From DATFDN01 sp963818725 (GTDB lineage: Bacteria > Pseudomonadota > Alphaproteobacteria > Acetobacterales > Acetobacteraceae), in assembly GCA_963818725.1 (NCBI GenBank), contig CAWFTU010000010.1:1-64000 (forward strand): DNA of 64,000 nt, in the 5' to 3' direction. Shown piece by piece: positions 17,139 to 25,171 of the stretch (the stretch's first letter is position 1; each line of letters starts with the position of its first letter). Under the pieces are notes generated by a model, which saw only the letters and a list, made by a program, of their open reading frames with translations, was not told the DNA's origin and did no database searches. The position numbers were made by a program, and so were the translations under genes.

Positions 17139-18512
17139 GTGTGAACGTATGGCCCGCCCCGTCTGCAAGGGTTTTGTGACGTGTTCTGATCAGTCTGCGC
17201 CAACGTATCCGGTCTCAGGGCGAACCCTGGCCAAGATGGAGATCCGCACGTTCCGGTCCTCATAAAACTCTCAGGGTCGCAGTGCCCTATTTCACACACC
17301 AGGGTTCCAGAACGTCGATCGACTGTCAGGCCATCTCACTTCCACCACCCGCAGACCTCGTCAGCCCTGGGCGCCGGGTCAGCGCGCCGGGCCCGATCTT
17401 CTGGACTACGACATCGCCGCAGCCTTCGTCTCGAACGTCTGCCCACGGCGGATCACCGCCCAGGCGGTCCGTGCCAGCTTGGCGGCAAGCGCCACCACCA
17501 CGGTGTTCACGTGCGCCCGCGCGAGCAGGCCGCGCAACCACCTGCCGAGCGGCGTGTCGGCCTTGGACAGCGTCGGCAGGGCCGCCCGGGCACCGTGGAC
17601 CAGCATCTTGCGCAAGTATCCGTTGCCGCGCTTGCTGATCCCCAGCAGCTTGGGCTTGCCGCCCGTCGTCATCTGCTTCGGCACCAGCCCCAGCCAAGCC
17701 GCCAGATCCCGACCTCGCCCGAACGTCTGGGCATCACCAATGGACGCCGTCAGCGCCGTCGCGTTCAGCGGTCCGATGCCCGGGATCGAGGTCAGCCGGC
17801 GGGCCGTCTCGTCAGTGCGGGCCTGACGCGCGAACTCCTCGTCGAAGGCCGAGATCCGCCGGTCCAGCTCACGCCACTCGGCCCGCAGGTCCTCGACCAG
17901 CAACCGGGTCCGCGGGCTGAGCGGGACCTTCTCCTCCGCCATTAGCATCTCAAGAAACACCTCCAGCTTGCGCCGTCCCTGGGGCACGGTGATGCCGCGC
18001 TCCAGCAGCACGGCGCGGAGCTGGTTGATCAACGCCGTGCGCTCGCCCACAAGCCGGTCCCGGGCGCGATGCAGCGTCTGCATGTCGAGCTGCGTCTCGC
18101 TCTTGAGTTCCACGAACCGCATGGTCGGCCGTGTCGCCGCCTCAGCGATCGCCTCCGCATCTCGGTCGTCGTTCTTCTGCGCCTTGACGTAGGGGCGCAC
18201 ATACTCGGGCGACATCAGCCGGACCTGGTGACCCTGCTCGCGAAGCACGCGACCGAGATGATGGGCGCCACAGCATGCTTCCATCGCCACGACGCAGGGC
18301 GACATCCCAGCCGCGAGCTTGACCACGCTATCCCGGTGCAGGCGCCGACGCAGGACTACTCGCCCGGCCCGGTCCAGTCCCACCACGCTGCAGCTGTTCT
18401 TGCCCAGGTCGATCCCCAACACCGCGATCTGCATCGGTCCCGCTCCTTCCCTCCGGTTACCCCTTCAGCCTAGCGCCGAAGGGGAGAGAGGGGCGGGCCA
18501 TTCCATAAAACT
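17139..18512 (-). mobile_element. IS110-family (IS1111-type) insertion sequence, left copy
   Basis: The 1374-bp sequence is nearly identical, in inverted orientation, to 25094-26546. Subterminal inverted repeats (ATGGCCCGCCCC) lie near both ends, about 8-10 bp inside, as in the IS1111 subgroup. The non-coding part is short upstream of the gene (78 bp) and long downstream (267 bp), where IS1111-type elements are expected to encode their guide (bridge) RNA. Confidence 0.85.
17406..18434 (-). CDS. IS110/IS1111-family DEDD transposase, left copy
   Basis: This 342-residue RNA-guided recombinase/transposase of the IS110 family is intact. The N-terminal RuvC-like DEDD domain has GIDLGKNS (Asp9), AMEACCG (Glu52) and QKNDDRDAEAI (Asp near 89-92). 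The C-terminal Transposase_20 domain has LTSIPGIGPLNATAL and the GGKPKLLGISKRGN segment. It differs from the right copy by a single residue, Ala124 here against Thr124 there. Both copies look functional. Confidence 0.93.
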   Translation of the reverse strand: MQIAVLGIDLGKNSCSVVGLDRAGRVVLRRRLHRDSVVKLAAGMSPCVVAMEACCGAHHLGRVLREQGHQVRLMSPEYVRPYVKAQKNDDRDAEAIAEAATRPTMRFVELKSETQLDMQTLHRARDRLVGERTALINQLRAVLLERGITVPQGRRKLEVFLEMLMAEEKVPLSPRTRLLVEDLRAEWRELDRRISAFDEEFARQARTDETARRLTSIPGIGPLNATALTASIGDAQTFGRGRDLAAWLGLVPKQMTTGGKPKLLGISKRGNGYLRKMLVHGARAALPTLSKADTPLGRWLRGLLARAHVNTVVVALAAKLARTAWAVIRRGQTFETKAAAMS

Positions 18513-18726
18513 CGGACGCGCACGGGCAACTCGCAAGATAAAGGCTGTGTCTGCGGCTCTCTCGCAAGCTCATGTCGTCAAGGATGAGTCGCAGGGTTAG
18601 TATGTTGCTCATTGCCGTTACGGCCAAGCGTTTTCACAGGGTCTGCTCGATTTTGAAAGCGCGACTTCGCAAGCTGACGAGTAAACTCCGTATCAATTCC
18701 CGCTGGTGGCCGAAGTCGGTTCTGTA
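18513..18726. other. Spacer between IS110 left copy and the ATP-grasp operon
   Basis: About 210 bp downstream of the ATP-grasp gene. No gene or clear terminator is recognised. Confidence 0.45.
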
Positions 18727-19647
18727 TCAGCCCATTGCCAAATACCGCGCCAGGCTTGTCGCGATCGGCTGACCGGTGTTCGCCTGGTAGTAAGAGAAGG
18801 CAGGTGAGGGATTGACCTCAAAACACGTGGCCGCACCGTCAGAGCCGATCCTGAGGTCGATCCCCGCAAACACCAGATCGAGCCCCGCTGTCAGCGCAAC
18901 GCAACGCGCGGCCAAGTCCTCTGGCAGCTCTATCGCGCGGAGTGTGGCGGTGCTGCCCGATTGGCGGGCATAGCGGTAGTCAATCACGTCGCTGACGATT
19001 TCAGTGGCGTGAACGTCGTGTCCGATAACATGCACCCGCACGTCATTCCCCGGCACTAGCGCCTGGAACTGTACGGGGCACCAGGCGATATCCCCAAGCC
19101 GCGCAAGGTCCCAGTCGTCCAGCGCCTTCACGATCGATCGGACGCCGCTCATTGACTTGTAGATGATGGACCCGTGCGCGCGTCGGAACGCGAGCACGGC
19201 ATCGGGATCGTTGGTGATTAACGTCTCCGGCACGCGCAGCCCATAACCTGCGATCAGTTGTGCCTGATACGGTTTCGAGCTGTTGGACCCCTGTGGATCG
19301 GAGCGGTTGACCACGCGCGCGTCGGCCACCTCGATCCAACGATAGAGTGTATCGTGAAGTGCGCGGGCGTGGCGGCGCGCGGGAGAGGCATCCGGCTCGC
19401 CCTCCAGTTCCGGCAGGAGGCGGTCGTCCATAAGACGAAAATAGACGCCAGTAATGTCGCGGAGATCGAACACCTCGCCATGCAGGTGGAGCCTGCCGCT
19501 CACCCCATCCTCCCCGACACCGAACACGATCGCGCAATCTGCGCATCGGCGCTGATTGAAAAGGCGGTAAGGAACACCAAGGGCATTGAGTGCCTCGGTC
19601 AGGAGCACCAGCGGATGTTCGCTGGGGATGCCACCCAGCAGGATCAT
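18727..19647 (-). CDS. ATP-grasp ligase (RimK-like), putative peptide-modifying enzyme
   Basis: A 306-residue ATP-grasp protein. N-terminal pre-ATP-grasp region 1-90 (MILLGGIPSEHPLVLLTEAL...GVYFRLMDD). Central region with NSSKPYQAQLIAGYGLRVPETLITNDP and the Lys strand SIIYKSMSGVRSIVKAL. FQALVPGNDVRVHVIGHDVHATEI follows, and the C-terminal metal-binding core GIDLRIGSDGAATCFEVNPSP keeps Asp, Glu and Asn, so it should be active. The family forms amide or ester bonds through acyl-phosphates. ATG 19647 overlaps the preceding gene stop (ATGA). Its place downstream of a repeat-rich Lys/Glu peptide suggests that peptide is the substrate. RimK-type protein modification is an alternative. Confidence 0.85.
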   Translation of the reverse strand: MILLGGIPSEHPLVLLTEALNALGVPYRLFNQRRCADCAIVFGVGEDGVSGRLHLHGEVFDLRDITGVYFRLMDDRLLPELEGEPDASPARRHARALHDTLYRWIEVADARVVNRSDPQGSNSSKPYQAQLIAGYGLRVPETLITNDPDAVLAFRRAHGSIIYKSMSGVRSIVKALDDWDLARLGDIAWCPVQFQALVPGNDVRVHVIGHDVHATEIVSDVIDYRYARQSGSTATLRAIELPEDLAARCVALTAGLDLVFAGIDLRIGSDGAATCFEVNPSPAFSYYQANTGQPIATSLARYLAMG

Positions 19648-20366
19648 GGCGCCAGTGCCCTGACGAGGGCGTTGATCAGTGCCTCCCCGCCGTGCATGAG
19701 GTCCGGGATCACCGAGGCTCTGGTCATGCGCCACACGCCGTCGGCGCCGGGAGCGAAGTCGATCCCCAACAGCGGACACCCAGCGGCCTTCGCCAAACGC
19801 AGGCAGGCCGCCCGGTACGACCCCACCAGCGTGCACGGCCCGACCACCTCTGTACCGACCACGAAGACGGTCCTGGCAGCCGGATCAGGCGGCGCCTGCC
19901 AAGGCGCTGCCGGGTCATCATCACTGCTCTGGCGGAAGGGGCGCACCGGCACACCGGCGCGGACGGCCAGGGCCACCCAGGCAGAAGGATGGCGCATGTT
20001 GCCGCAAAGGCCCTGCGGCGTCGGCGGATTGAGTTTTGGGGCCGCAAGCGTGTGTAACCAGCTTAGATAGAAGGCCAGCATTTCCTGTATTGCGTAATCA
20101 CGGTCCGAGCCACCGATACGACTGAGCCAGGCACGCGGCAGGAAAGAAAGGCGGTTCAGCACGCCACGCACCTCGCGGCCGTGCAGAACACCGCCGTCAA
20201 ACTTCAGCGCGATTTCGGCTCCGGCTGCACCGATCGTGTGCTGCCAACCGCGCACCGAGGCCAGATCGATGCCGGTCAGCACCGTGAGCCGCAGACCACG
20301 CTTTCGCAACGCGTCCGCCGCCCACAATGCCGAGGCATCTGCCTCGTCGCATAGCACGAGGATCAT
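19644..20366 (-). CDS. ATP-grasp-like protein with degenerate catalytic motif
   Basis: This 240-residue protein begins MILVLCDEADASALWAADAL. Its first half (RGVLNRLSFLPRAWL..., DYAIQEMLAFYLSWLHTL, then a Pro/Asn segment and WVALAVRAGVPVRPFR) looks like the pre-ATP-grasp domain of peptide-ligating ATP-grasp proteins. The C-terminal LLGIDFAPGADGVWRMTRASVIPD aligns with the ATP-grasp metal site, but the Glu-x-Asn-Pro residues are replaced by TRASVIP, and a central ATP-binding part is shortened. It is probably a pseudoenzyme partner or a substrate-binding subunit. It starts 10 bp after the repeat peptide stop and overlaps the active ligase by 4 bp. The assignment is by pattern only. Confidence 0.65.
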   Translation of the reverse strand: MILVLCDEADASALWAADALRKRGLRLTVLTGIDLASVRGWQHTIGAAGAEIALKFDGGVLHGREVRGVLNRLSFLPRAWLSRIGGSDRDYAIQEMLAFYLSWLHTLAAPKLNPPTPQGLCGNMRHPSAWVALAVRAGVPVRPFRQSSDDDPAAPWQAPPDPAARTVFVVGTEVVGPCTLVGSYRAACLRLAKAAGCPLLGIDFAPGADGVWRMTRASVIPDLMHGGEALINALVRALAP

Positions 20367-20376
20367 GCGTACAGGG

Positions 20377-20862
20377 TCAGCTACCCGGCTTCTCTGTCCC
20401 GGGTTCGGAAGACAGCGCCCCCCGGCTTAGATCGGGGCGCTGCTGGCTGGTTATGAAATGTTGCAGAGAAGCCACGCTCTGTTCTAGCGCGGTGACACGC
20501 TGCTCTATTGGCCCGCCTGGGTTGCTGGTTGGCCCTTCGGCGATGCCCTTGGGGCCATTCTCGACAACGAGTTTCTCGAGCTCCTTGGCTTCGATTTTAA
20601 TCTCCATAGCTTCGATTTTGATCTCCTTGTGCTCGAACTTCTCCGGCTTTTCCTTGTGCTCGAACTTCTCCGGCTTTTCCTTGTGCTCGAACTTCTCCGG
20701 CTTTTCCTTGTGCTCGAACTTCTCCGGCTTTTCCTTGTGCTCCGACTTCTCCGGCTTTTCCTTAAACTCTACTTTTTCAATCTTTTCGGGCTTAATGAAC
20801 TTTTCCAGAGTCTCAATCTTTTTCTCCGCCGTTTTTGGCGCCGCACTAGGCTGATCGGACAT
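20377..20862 (-). CDS. Lys/Glu repeat protein, putative precursor peptide of the ATP-grasp operon
   Basis: This 161-residue, highly charged protein has no recognised family. Residues 34-78 are five tandem 9-residue units K-E-K-P-E-K-F-E-H (Ser replaces Phe in the first), preceded by KPEKIEKVEF and followed by IKIEAMEIKIEAKE. A Gly/Pro-rich linker (residues 102-118) leads to a short coiled-coil-like end (IEQRVTALEQSVASLQHFI) and a tail RPDLSRGALSSE. It has no signal peptide and no Cys. ATG 20862 is backed by a strong GGAGGAA. The repeated Lys and Glu pairs are possible sites for ATP-grasp cross-links. A structural or metal-buffering disordered protein is the main alternative. Confidence 0.75.
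   Translation of the reverse strand: MSDQPSAAPKTAEKKIETLEKFIKPEKIEKVEFKEKPEKSEHKEKPEKFEHKEKPEKFEHKEKPEKFEHKEKPEKFEHKEIKIEAMEIKIEAKELEKLVVENGPKGIAEGPTSNPGGPIEQRVTALEQSVASLQHFITSQQRPDLSRGALSSEPGTEKPGS
20625..20759 (-). repeat. Five tandem 27-bp coding repeats
   Basis: Five head-to-tail 27-bp units inside the Lys/Glu protein gene. The units are almost identical at DNA level, so they were amplified recently or are kept uniform by slippage. There are no spacers, so this is not a CRISPR array. Confidence 0.9.
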
Positions 20863-20921
20863 GAGTTCCTCCCATTTGCTGTGAATGTACCGCGCCCGGT
20901 TTCCTGGACACAAGGTTGCTG

Positions 20922-21833
20922 TTAAGCGGCGGTCTTCATGACGGCCTGGTACCACGCTGCTCTGGCATCGCTGGGACTGCGCAGGCCGTTCTTCTCGATC
21001 AGCCACTCGGCATTGTAGCGGGCGACGAAGTCGCGGACCGCATCACGGGCCTCGTCGATGGTCTGGTAGATTCGGCCATGCACGATCTGCTCCTTGAGGG
21101 TGCGGAAGAAGCGCTCGACGACGCCATTCGTCTCAGGCTCGCCGACGAACGCATAGCTGGGGGTCATGCCCCAGAAGCGGATCTGGTTATGGAAATGTTC
21201 GGCGAGGAACGCGCTGCCGTGGTCGTGTCGCAGCGCCACGCCGCGAGCGGCGCTGGGGCTGACGTGGCCGAAGACATTGCGGACCGCCATGCCGACGGCC
21301 TGCGCGGCGGAGTAGCGATCGCCGCGCTTGGCGACGTGCCAGCCAAGCGCTTCGGCGTTCCAGTGCTCGACGACGCCGAACAGCCAGACCTTGCCATCCT
21401 GGACGGTGATGATCTGGGTCGCATCCGTCGCCCACATCAGGTTCGGCGCCTCGGTGATGATGTGATGATCGTGCGGCGTGTCGTCGCGGATGCGGGCGCG
21501 ATGCGGCGACAGCAGGGCGTTCTCGCGCATCAGCCGCAGCACCCGTTTGCGCGCGACCCGGATGCCGTCCATCACCCGCAGCCTGGCCCACACCTTGCGA
21601 TGGCCCTCGCCGTGCCAGGGCGACCGGGCGAGATCGGCGCGGATCGCCACCAGCAAGGTGTCGTCCGACACCACGGGCTTTGGTCCACGGCGCCGCACCG
21701 AAACTGGCGTCGTCGTTGTATCGGCCCGGCGTCGGTCAGCATAGAAGGATGACCGCGGCACGTCCCAGATGCGGCAGACCTGGGCGATGCCGTAGCGGCG
21801 GCCGGTGGCCGGGGAAATCACCGCCGCCATCAC
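20922..21833 (-). CDS. IS3-family transposase, OrfB
   Basis: A 303-residue integrase-type (rve) transposase. The helical N-terminal segment ends at CRIWDVPRSSFYADRR, the HTH_21-like part is KVWARLRVMDGIRVARKRVLRLMREN, and the DDE core is APNLMWATDATQI (Asp), VALRHDHGSAF (Asp) and NGVVERFFRTLKE (Glu). The start overlaps the orfA stop as ATGA, so it may be expressed by coupling rather than frameshifting. It appears intact and is transcribed towards the Lys/Glu peptide operon, which could receive read-through from it. Confidence 0.92.
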   Translation of the reverse strand: MMAAVISPATGRRYGIAQVCRIWDVPRSSFYADRRRADTTTTPVSVRRRGPKPVVSDDTLLVAIRADLARSPWHGEGHRKVWARLRVMDGIRVARKRVLRLMRENALLSPHRARIRDDTPHDHHIITEAPNLMWATDATQIITVQDGKVWLFGVVEHWNAEALGWHVAKRGDRYSAAQAVGMAVRNVFGHVSPSAARGVALRHDHGSAFLAEHFHNQIRFWGMTPSYAFVGEPETNGVVERFFRTLKEQIVHGRIYQTIDEARDAVRDFVARYNAEWLIEKNGLRSPSDARAAWYQAVMKTAA

Positions 21834-22267
21834 CGCGACCTCCCGCGGGCCAAAGGGCCAGGGCGCTCGATGCGAGAGCGCAGCAGCTCGTTCTCCATGC
21901 TCAGTTCGCCGATCCGCTGCATGGCCGTGGCGAGCTCACCACTCGCCGCCTCCGTTTCGCGTTCCTTCAATGCGCCACCCAGCGCGGCTTCGGCCTTCTG
22001 CCGCCAGCGCTCGAGCTTGTAGAGCGGCACGCCGAGCTCGCGCGAGAGATCCTCGGCGGCCTCACCCCGCAGCAGGCGAAGCACCACCTCGCGCTTGCGG
22101 CTCACGCTCCAGCGTTGGCCCGGCGCCAGCGGTCCACTCGGAGCACACCCCGCCTCCGCGCCGTTGTGGCCTGTGGACAGCGCGGACGGGCTCCGCCCGC
22201 CCTCGTTGCCCACAGGCCCATCAGCCACATCATTTCGTATGATCCTGTTCATGCTGGACTTCACCAT
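21830..22267 (-). CDS. IS3-family transposase, OrfA
   Basis: A 145-residue helix-turn-helix protein. SVSRKREVVLRLLRGEAAEDLSRELGVPLYKLERWRQK is the DNA-binding part, and MQRIGELSMENELLRSRIE near the end is a leucine-zipper-like coiled coil for pairing with OrfB. The annotated ATG at 22267 gives a rather long N-terminus; a start nearer the HTH is possible. Confidence 0.88.
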   Translation of the reverse strand: MVKSSMNRIIRNDVADGPVGNEGGRSPSALSTGHNGAEAGCAPSGPLAPGQRWSVSRKREVVLRLLRGEAAEDLSRELGVPLYKLERWRQKAEAALGGALKERETEAASGELATAMQRIGELSMENELLRSRIERPGPLARGRSR

Positions 22268-22333
22268 ATCTGCCTCCGGTCGGACAAATCGGTGTCCAGG
22301 GAAATCGGGGGCAGCTCACCATTTGCTGTGAAT

Positions 22334-22443
22334 CCGGAATCCGTCTGGATGGCACAGAGATGTCCGGGTTCCCAGAGACTATAGCAGGCTCAACCTCCTA
22401 CTATGTGTGAGGTGCATCACACGACATTCCCATGATTTTCTTA
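22334..22443. other. Short spacer between IS3 and IS630 copy 2
   Basis: About 110 bp of original DNA between two elements; no gene recognised. Confidence 0.4.
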
Positions 22444-23571
22444 CTAACCAGGCCACCAAATAGGTAGCATTCTGCGGGGTGCTGTGCGACAGTCCGGGCA
22501 TGGCGCTCCGTCGTGACTTCCGCAAGCTTGACCCGGCTACCCAGGCAGAGCTGCGCCGCGTGGCCGTTGCCATGGTGGAGGGGGGCAAAACTCGCATTGA
22601 GGCCGCGGCGGCCGTCGGCGTGAACCGTCGCTTTGTCGGGGAATGGGTCGAGGCGGTGCGGCAATCCGGGGAGGCTGCCTTGGATGGTGGGCGGCGCGGT
22701 CGCCGGCCGGGCGAGCAGAAGGCGCTCTCGCCTCCACAGGAGCAGAGGATCCGGCGCCTGATCGCGGACCGCTGCCCGGATCAGCTGAAGCTGCCGTTCG
22801 CGCTGTGGACCCGTGAGGCGGTCGGCGCGCTGATTGAGCGCGAGACCGGGGTGCGGCTGTCGGCCTCGGCCCTCGGGCGCGCCCTGCGGGCCTGGGGCTT
22901 CACCGCGCAGCGCCCGGCACGACGGGCCCTCGAGCGCCGCGAGCCAGCGGTCCGCGCCTGGCTGCGACAAGAGTATCCGGCGATTGCCGAGCGGGCCAAG
23001 GCAGAGGGCGCCGAGATCCACTGGGCGGACGAGACCGGTTTGTCCAACCAGGCCAACTACGGCCGGAGTTTCGCCCCAAAAGGCAAGACGCCCGTCCTGC
23101 TACGGCCGGCTGCACGGGTCACGCAGTCGATGATCTCCAGCCTGACCAACCGCGGCACATTGCGATTTATGGTCTATGACGGCGCGCTCACCGCCACGAC
23201 CTTCCTGATCTTCCTGCGGCGTCTGGTGCAGGGCGCCGGGCGCAAGCTGTTCGTCATCGCCGATAATCTGCGGGTCCACCGCGCCAGACGGGTCACCGCC
23301 TGGGTGAAGGCCAACGCTGAGCGGCTCGAACTGTTCTATCTCCCGCCCTACGCGCCGGAGCACAATCCCGACGAGTTTCTCAACAACGACGTCAAGCAAG
23401 CCATGGCGCGGCGCCAGGTGCCCAGGGACAAGGCCGCGCTGAAGGCTGGCCTGACCTCCTACATGCGCAGCCTGCAGCGCCGCCCCGCCAAGGTCCGCGC
23501 CTTCTTCCAGGCCTCCTCCGTCCGCTACGCAGCATAGGCCAAGAGAGCTACCTATTTGGTGGCCGGGTTAG
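22444..23571 (+). mobile_element. IS630-family insertion sequence (copy 2)
   Basis: The inverted ends CTAACC(A/C)GGCCACCAAATAGG occur at 22444 and, reversed, end at 23571. TA flanks both sides (22442-22443 and 23572-23573). The 1128-bp element holds one intact transposase gene. It is a different IS630 type from copy 1, with different ends and a different protein. Confidence 0.9.
22500..23537 (+). CDS. IS630-family transposase
   Basis: A 345-residue single-frame IS630 transposase. N-terminal winged-helix region with DPATQAELRRVAVAMVEGG and GVNRRFVGEWVEAVRQSG. DDE core: IHWADETGLSNQ (Asp), LFVIADNLRVHRA (Asp) and APEHNPDEFLNNDVKQ (Glu). ATG 22500 was chosen because it begins the conserved part; ATG 22479 would add seven residues. 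It appears functional. The same kind of transposase occurs, frameshifted, at the right edge of the window. Confidence 0.92.
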   Translation: MALRRDFRKLDPATQAELRRVAVAMVEGGKTRIEAAAAVGVNRRFVGEWVEAVRQSGEAALDGGRRGRRPGEQKALSPPQEQRIRRLIADRCPDQLKLPFALWTREAVGALIERETGVRLSASALGRALRAWGFTAQRPARRALERREPAVRAWLRQEYPAIAERAKAEGAEIHWADETGLSNQANYGRSFAPKGKTPVLLRPAARVTQSMISSLTNRGTLRFMVYDGALTATTFLIFLRRLVQGAGRKLFVIADNLRVHRARRVTAWVKANAERLELFYLPPYAPEHNPDEFLNNDVKQAMARRQVPRDKAALKAGLTSYMRSLQRRPAKVRAFFQASSVRYAA

Positions 23572-23573
23572 TA

Positions 23574-23775
23574 GCTGGGCTCGTTCACGGGTACGATCGA
23601 GGGATCGAAGACGGTCATGATGCCTTCGAACAAGGGCTCCATGCTCACGTTCCCCATTGGACCGGCTACAAGGGGGTAGCAGCGGATCACCAATTCCCCG
23701 CACAAGATCGGGCACAACGATTCGCGCCCGTGCGGCAGCGGCAAGAAGTTCAAGAAGTGCTGCCTGGCAGTGTGA
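23574..23775 (+). pseudogene. SEC-C motif protein remnant
   Basis: The last about 25 codons of a reading frame end at TGA 23773-23775 with a SEC-C zinc-binding motif, reading KIGHNDSRPCGSGKKFKKCC. The Cys-x-Cys pattern is damaged (an Arg-Pro-Cys replaces Cys-Pro-Cys). No intact gene precedes it, because IS630 copy 2 has inserted upstream. It is the tail of a destroyed gene, possibly a SecA-like tail or a UPF0149-type protein. Confidence 0.55.
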
Positions 23776-23977
23776 TCGCTTCAGCCGCGAGCTTATTTCT
23801 GTCCACCCCTCTGAGCGGCCATGACAGCCGCGTCATTTTGGTGTTCATCCGAAAACGCTGGATCAGCTCCCCCTACCGTTCCCAAAAGTGGAACAGACCG
23901 TGATGGGGTGGACGCCTCCCCGACGGCCTTGGTGTGCCAGAGTGGCGGTGTTGGTCACCACTGAACAGGAGGCGCCC
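23776..23977. other. Spacer before IS110 copy B
   Basis: About 200 bp without a recognised gene; presumably it includes the left end of the IS110-type element whose gene starts at 23978. Confidence 0.4.
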
Positions 23978-25003
23978 ATGTCGGAGGCTAGCACGATCGG
24001 CTTGGACCTGGCGAAGCACGTCTTTCAGGCGCACGGGGCGGATGCGGCCGGCAAGGTCGTTTTGCGCAAACGGCTGCGGCGTGAGCAGGTGCGGCAGTTC
24101 TTCGCCGCTCACCCTGCATGCGTAGTGGCAATGGAAGCCTGTAGCAGCGCCCACTACTGGGCGCGCGAGCTTGCGCGGCTGGGCCACGAGGTCCGCCTGA
24201 TCCCACCTGCCTACGTCAAGCCGTTCGTCTAGCGGCAGAAGAACGACGCTGCGGACGCCGAGGCGATTTGCGAGGCGGCGCAGCGGCCGACGATGCGCTT
24301 CGTGGCGGTCAAGAGCGAAGCGGCCCAAGCCAATGCGGTTGTGTTCCGGGCACGCGACCTCCTGGTCCGGCAGCGAACACAGGCGATCAACGCTCTGCGC
24401 GGGCATCTCGGGGAGTATGGCTTGGTCGCGGCGAAAGGCCCTGGTCACGTCACCAAGCTCATTGAGCACGTGGAGGATCCGGCCAGCAGTGTGCCCGAGG
24501 CCGCGCGGCTGGTTCTTCGCACGCTCATCGACTCACTGCGCTTCCTGTCGGAGAGGATTGACCTCCTCGATCGCGAGATCGCTCGTCGTGCCCGGGAGGA
24601 CAGCGAGGTGAAGCGGCTGACGAGCATACCCGGAGTGGGTCCGACCACCGCCACGGCTCTGGCCGCATTGGCGCCACCCGCGAGCGCTTTCAGGAAGGGC
24701 CGTGACTTCGCCGCCTGGGTGGGGCTGACGCCCTTGCAGCACTCTACCGGCGGCAAGCAGAAGCTCGGCGCGACCTCGAAAATGGGTGAGCGAACGCTGC
24801 GACGGCTCCTGATCATCGGGGCGAGCTCGGTGGTGCGCATGGCGCTCAGGCAGGGCGTCTCAGCAGAGTTCTGGCTCGGGAGGATGCTGGCTCGCAAGCC
24901 CAGGATGCTCGTGATCGTGGCCCTTGCCAACAAGATGGCCCGCACCGCTTGGGCGCTACAGGCCAAGGGCGAGATTTATCGGACTCCCGCTGTGGCGGCC
25001 TGA
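23978..25003 (+). pseudogene. IS110-family transposase with in-frame amber codon
   Basis: A second, distinct IS110-family DEDD transposase (about 341 codons) starts at ATG 23978 behind AGGAGG. DEDD landmarks: GLDLAKHVFQ, AMEACSSAHYW, QKNDAADAEAI; C-terminal IPGVGPTTATALAAL and GGKQKLGATSKMGERTLRRLL. A TAG at 24230-24232 lies between KPFV and RQKND, where relatives have a Lys or Arg codon, and there is no frame change on either side. One point mutation has thus inactivated it. It shares only family-level similarity with the flanking IS110 pair. Confidence 0.9.
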
Positions 25004-25171
25004 AGGTCACCCACAGTCAGGAGGCGTCGGCAGCGTGGGGCGGGCGGAAGGAGGGTATGGCGCACAGTCGATGAGAGACGGGATCGGCAAGCCAGTTTTA
25101 TGGAATGGCCCGCCCCTCTCTCCCCTTCGGCGCTAGGCTGAAGGGGTAACCGGAGGGAAGGAGCGGGACCG

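Larger units (their letters stand above)
20886..22318 (-). mobile_element. IS3-family insertion sequence flanked by 14-bp direct repeats
   Basis: The ends begin TGTACCGCGCCCGG...TGGACAC at 20886 and, reversed from 22318, TGAGCTGCCCCCGA...TGGACAC. These are imperfect inverted repeats of about 26 bp with the TG...CA termini of IS3 elements. Two overlapping minus-strand genes fill the element. The 14-bp sequence CCATTTGCTGTGAA lies directly outside both ends (20872-20885 and 22319-22332), much longer than the usual 3-5 bp target duplication. The element ends about 24 bp upstream of the Lys/Glu protein start codon. Confidence 0.85.

Noticed and set aside
20625..20759. Regular 27-bp repeats resembling a CRISPR array
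   Set aside because: The units are directly adjacent without spacers and encode KEKPEKFEH repeats in an open frame with a good ribosome-binding site.
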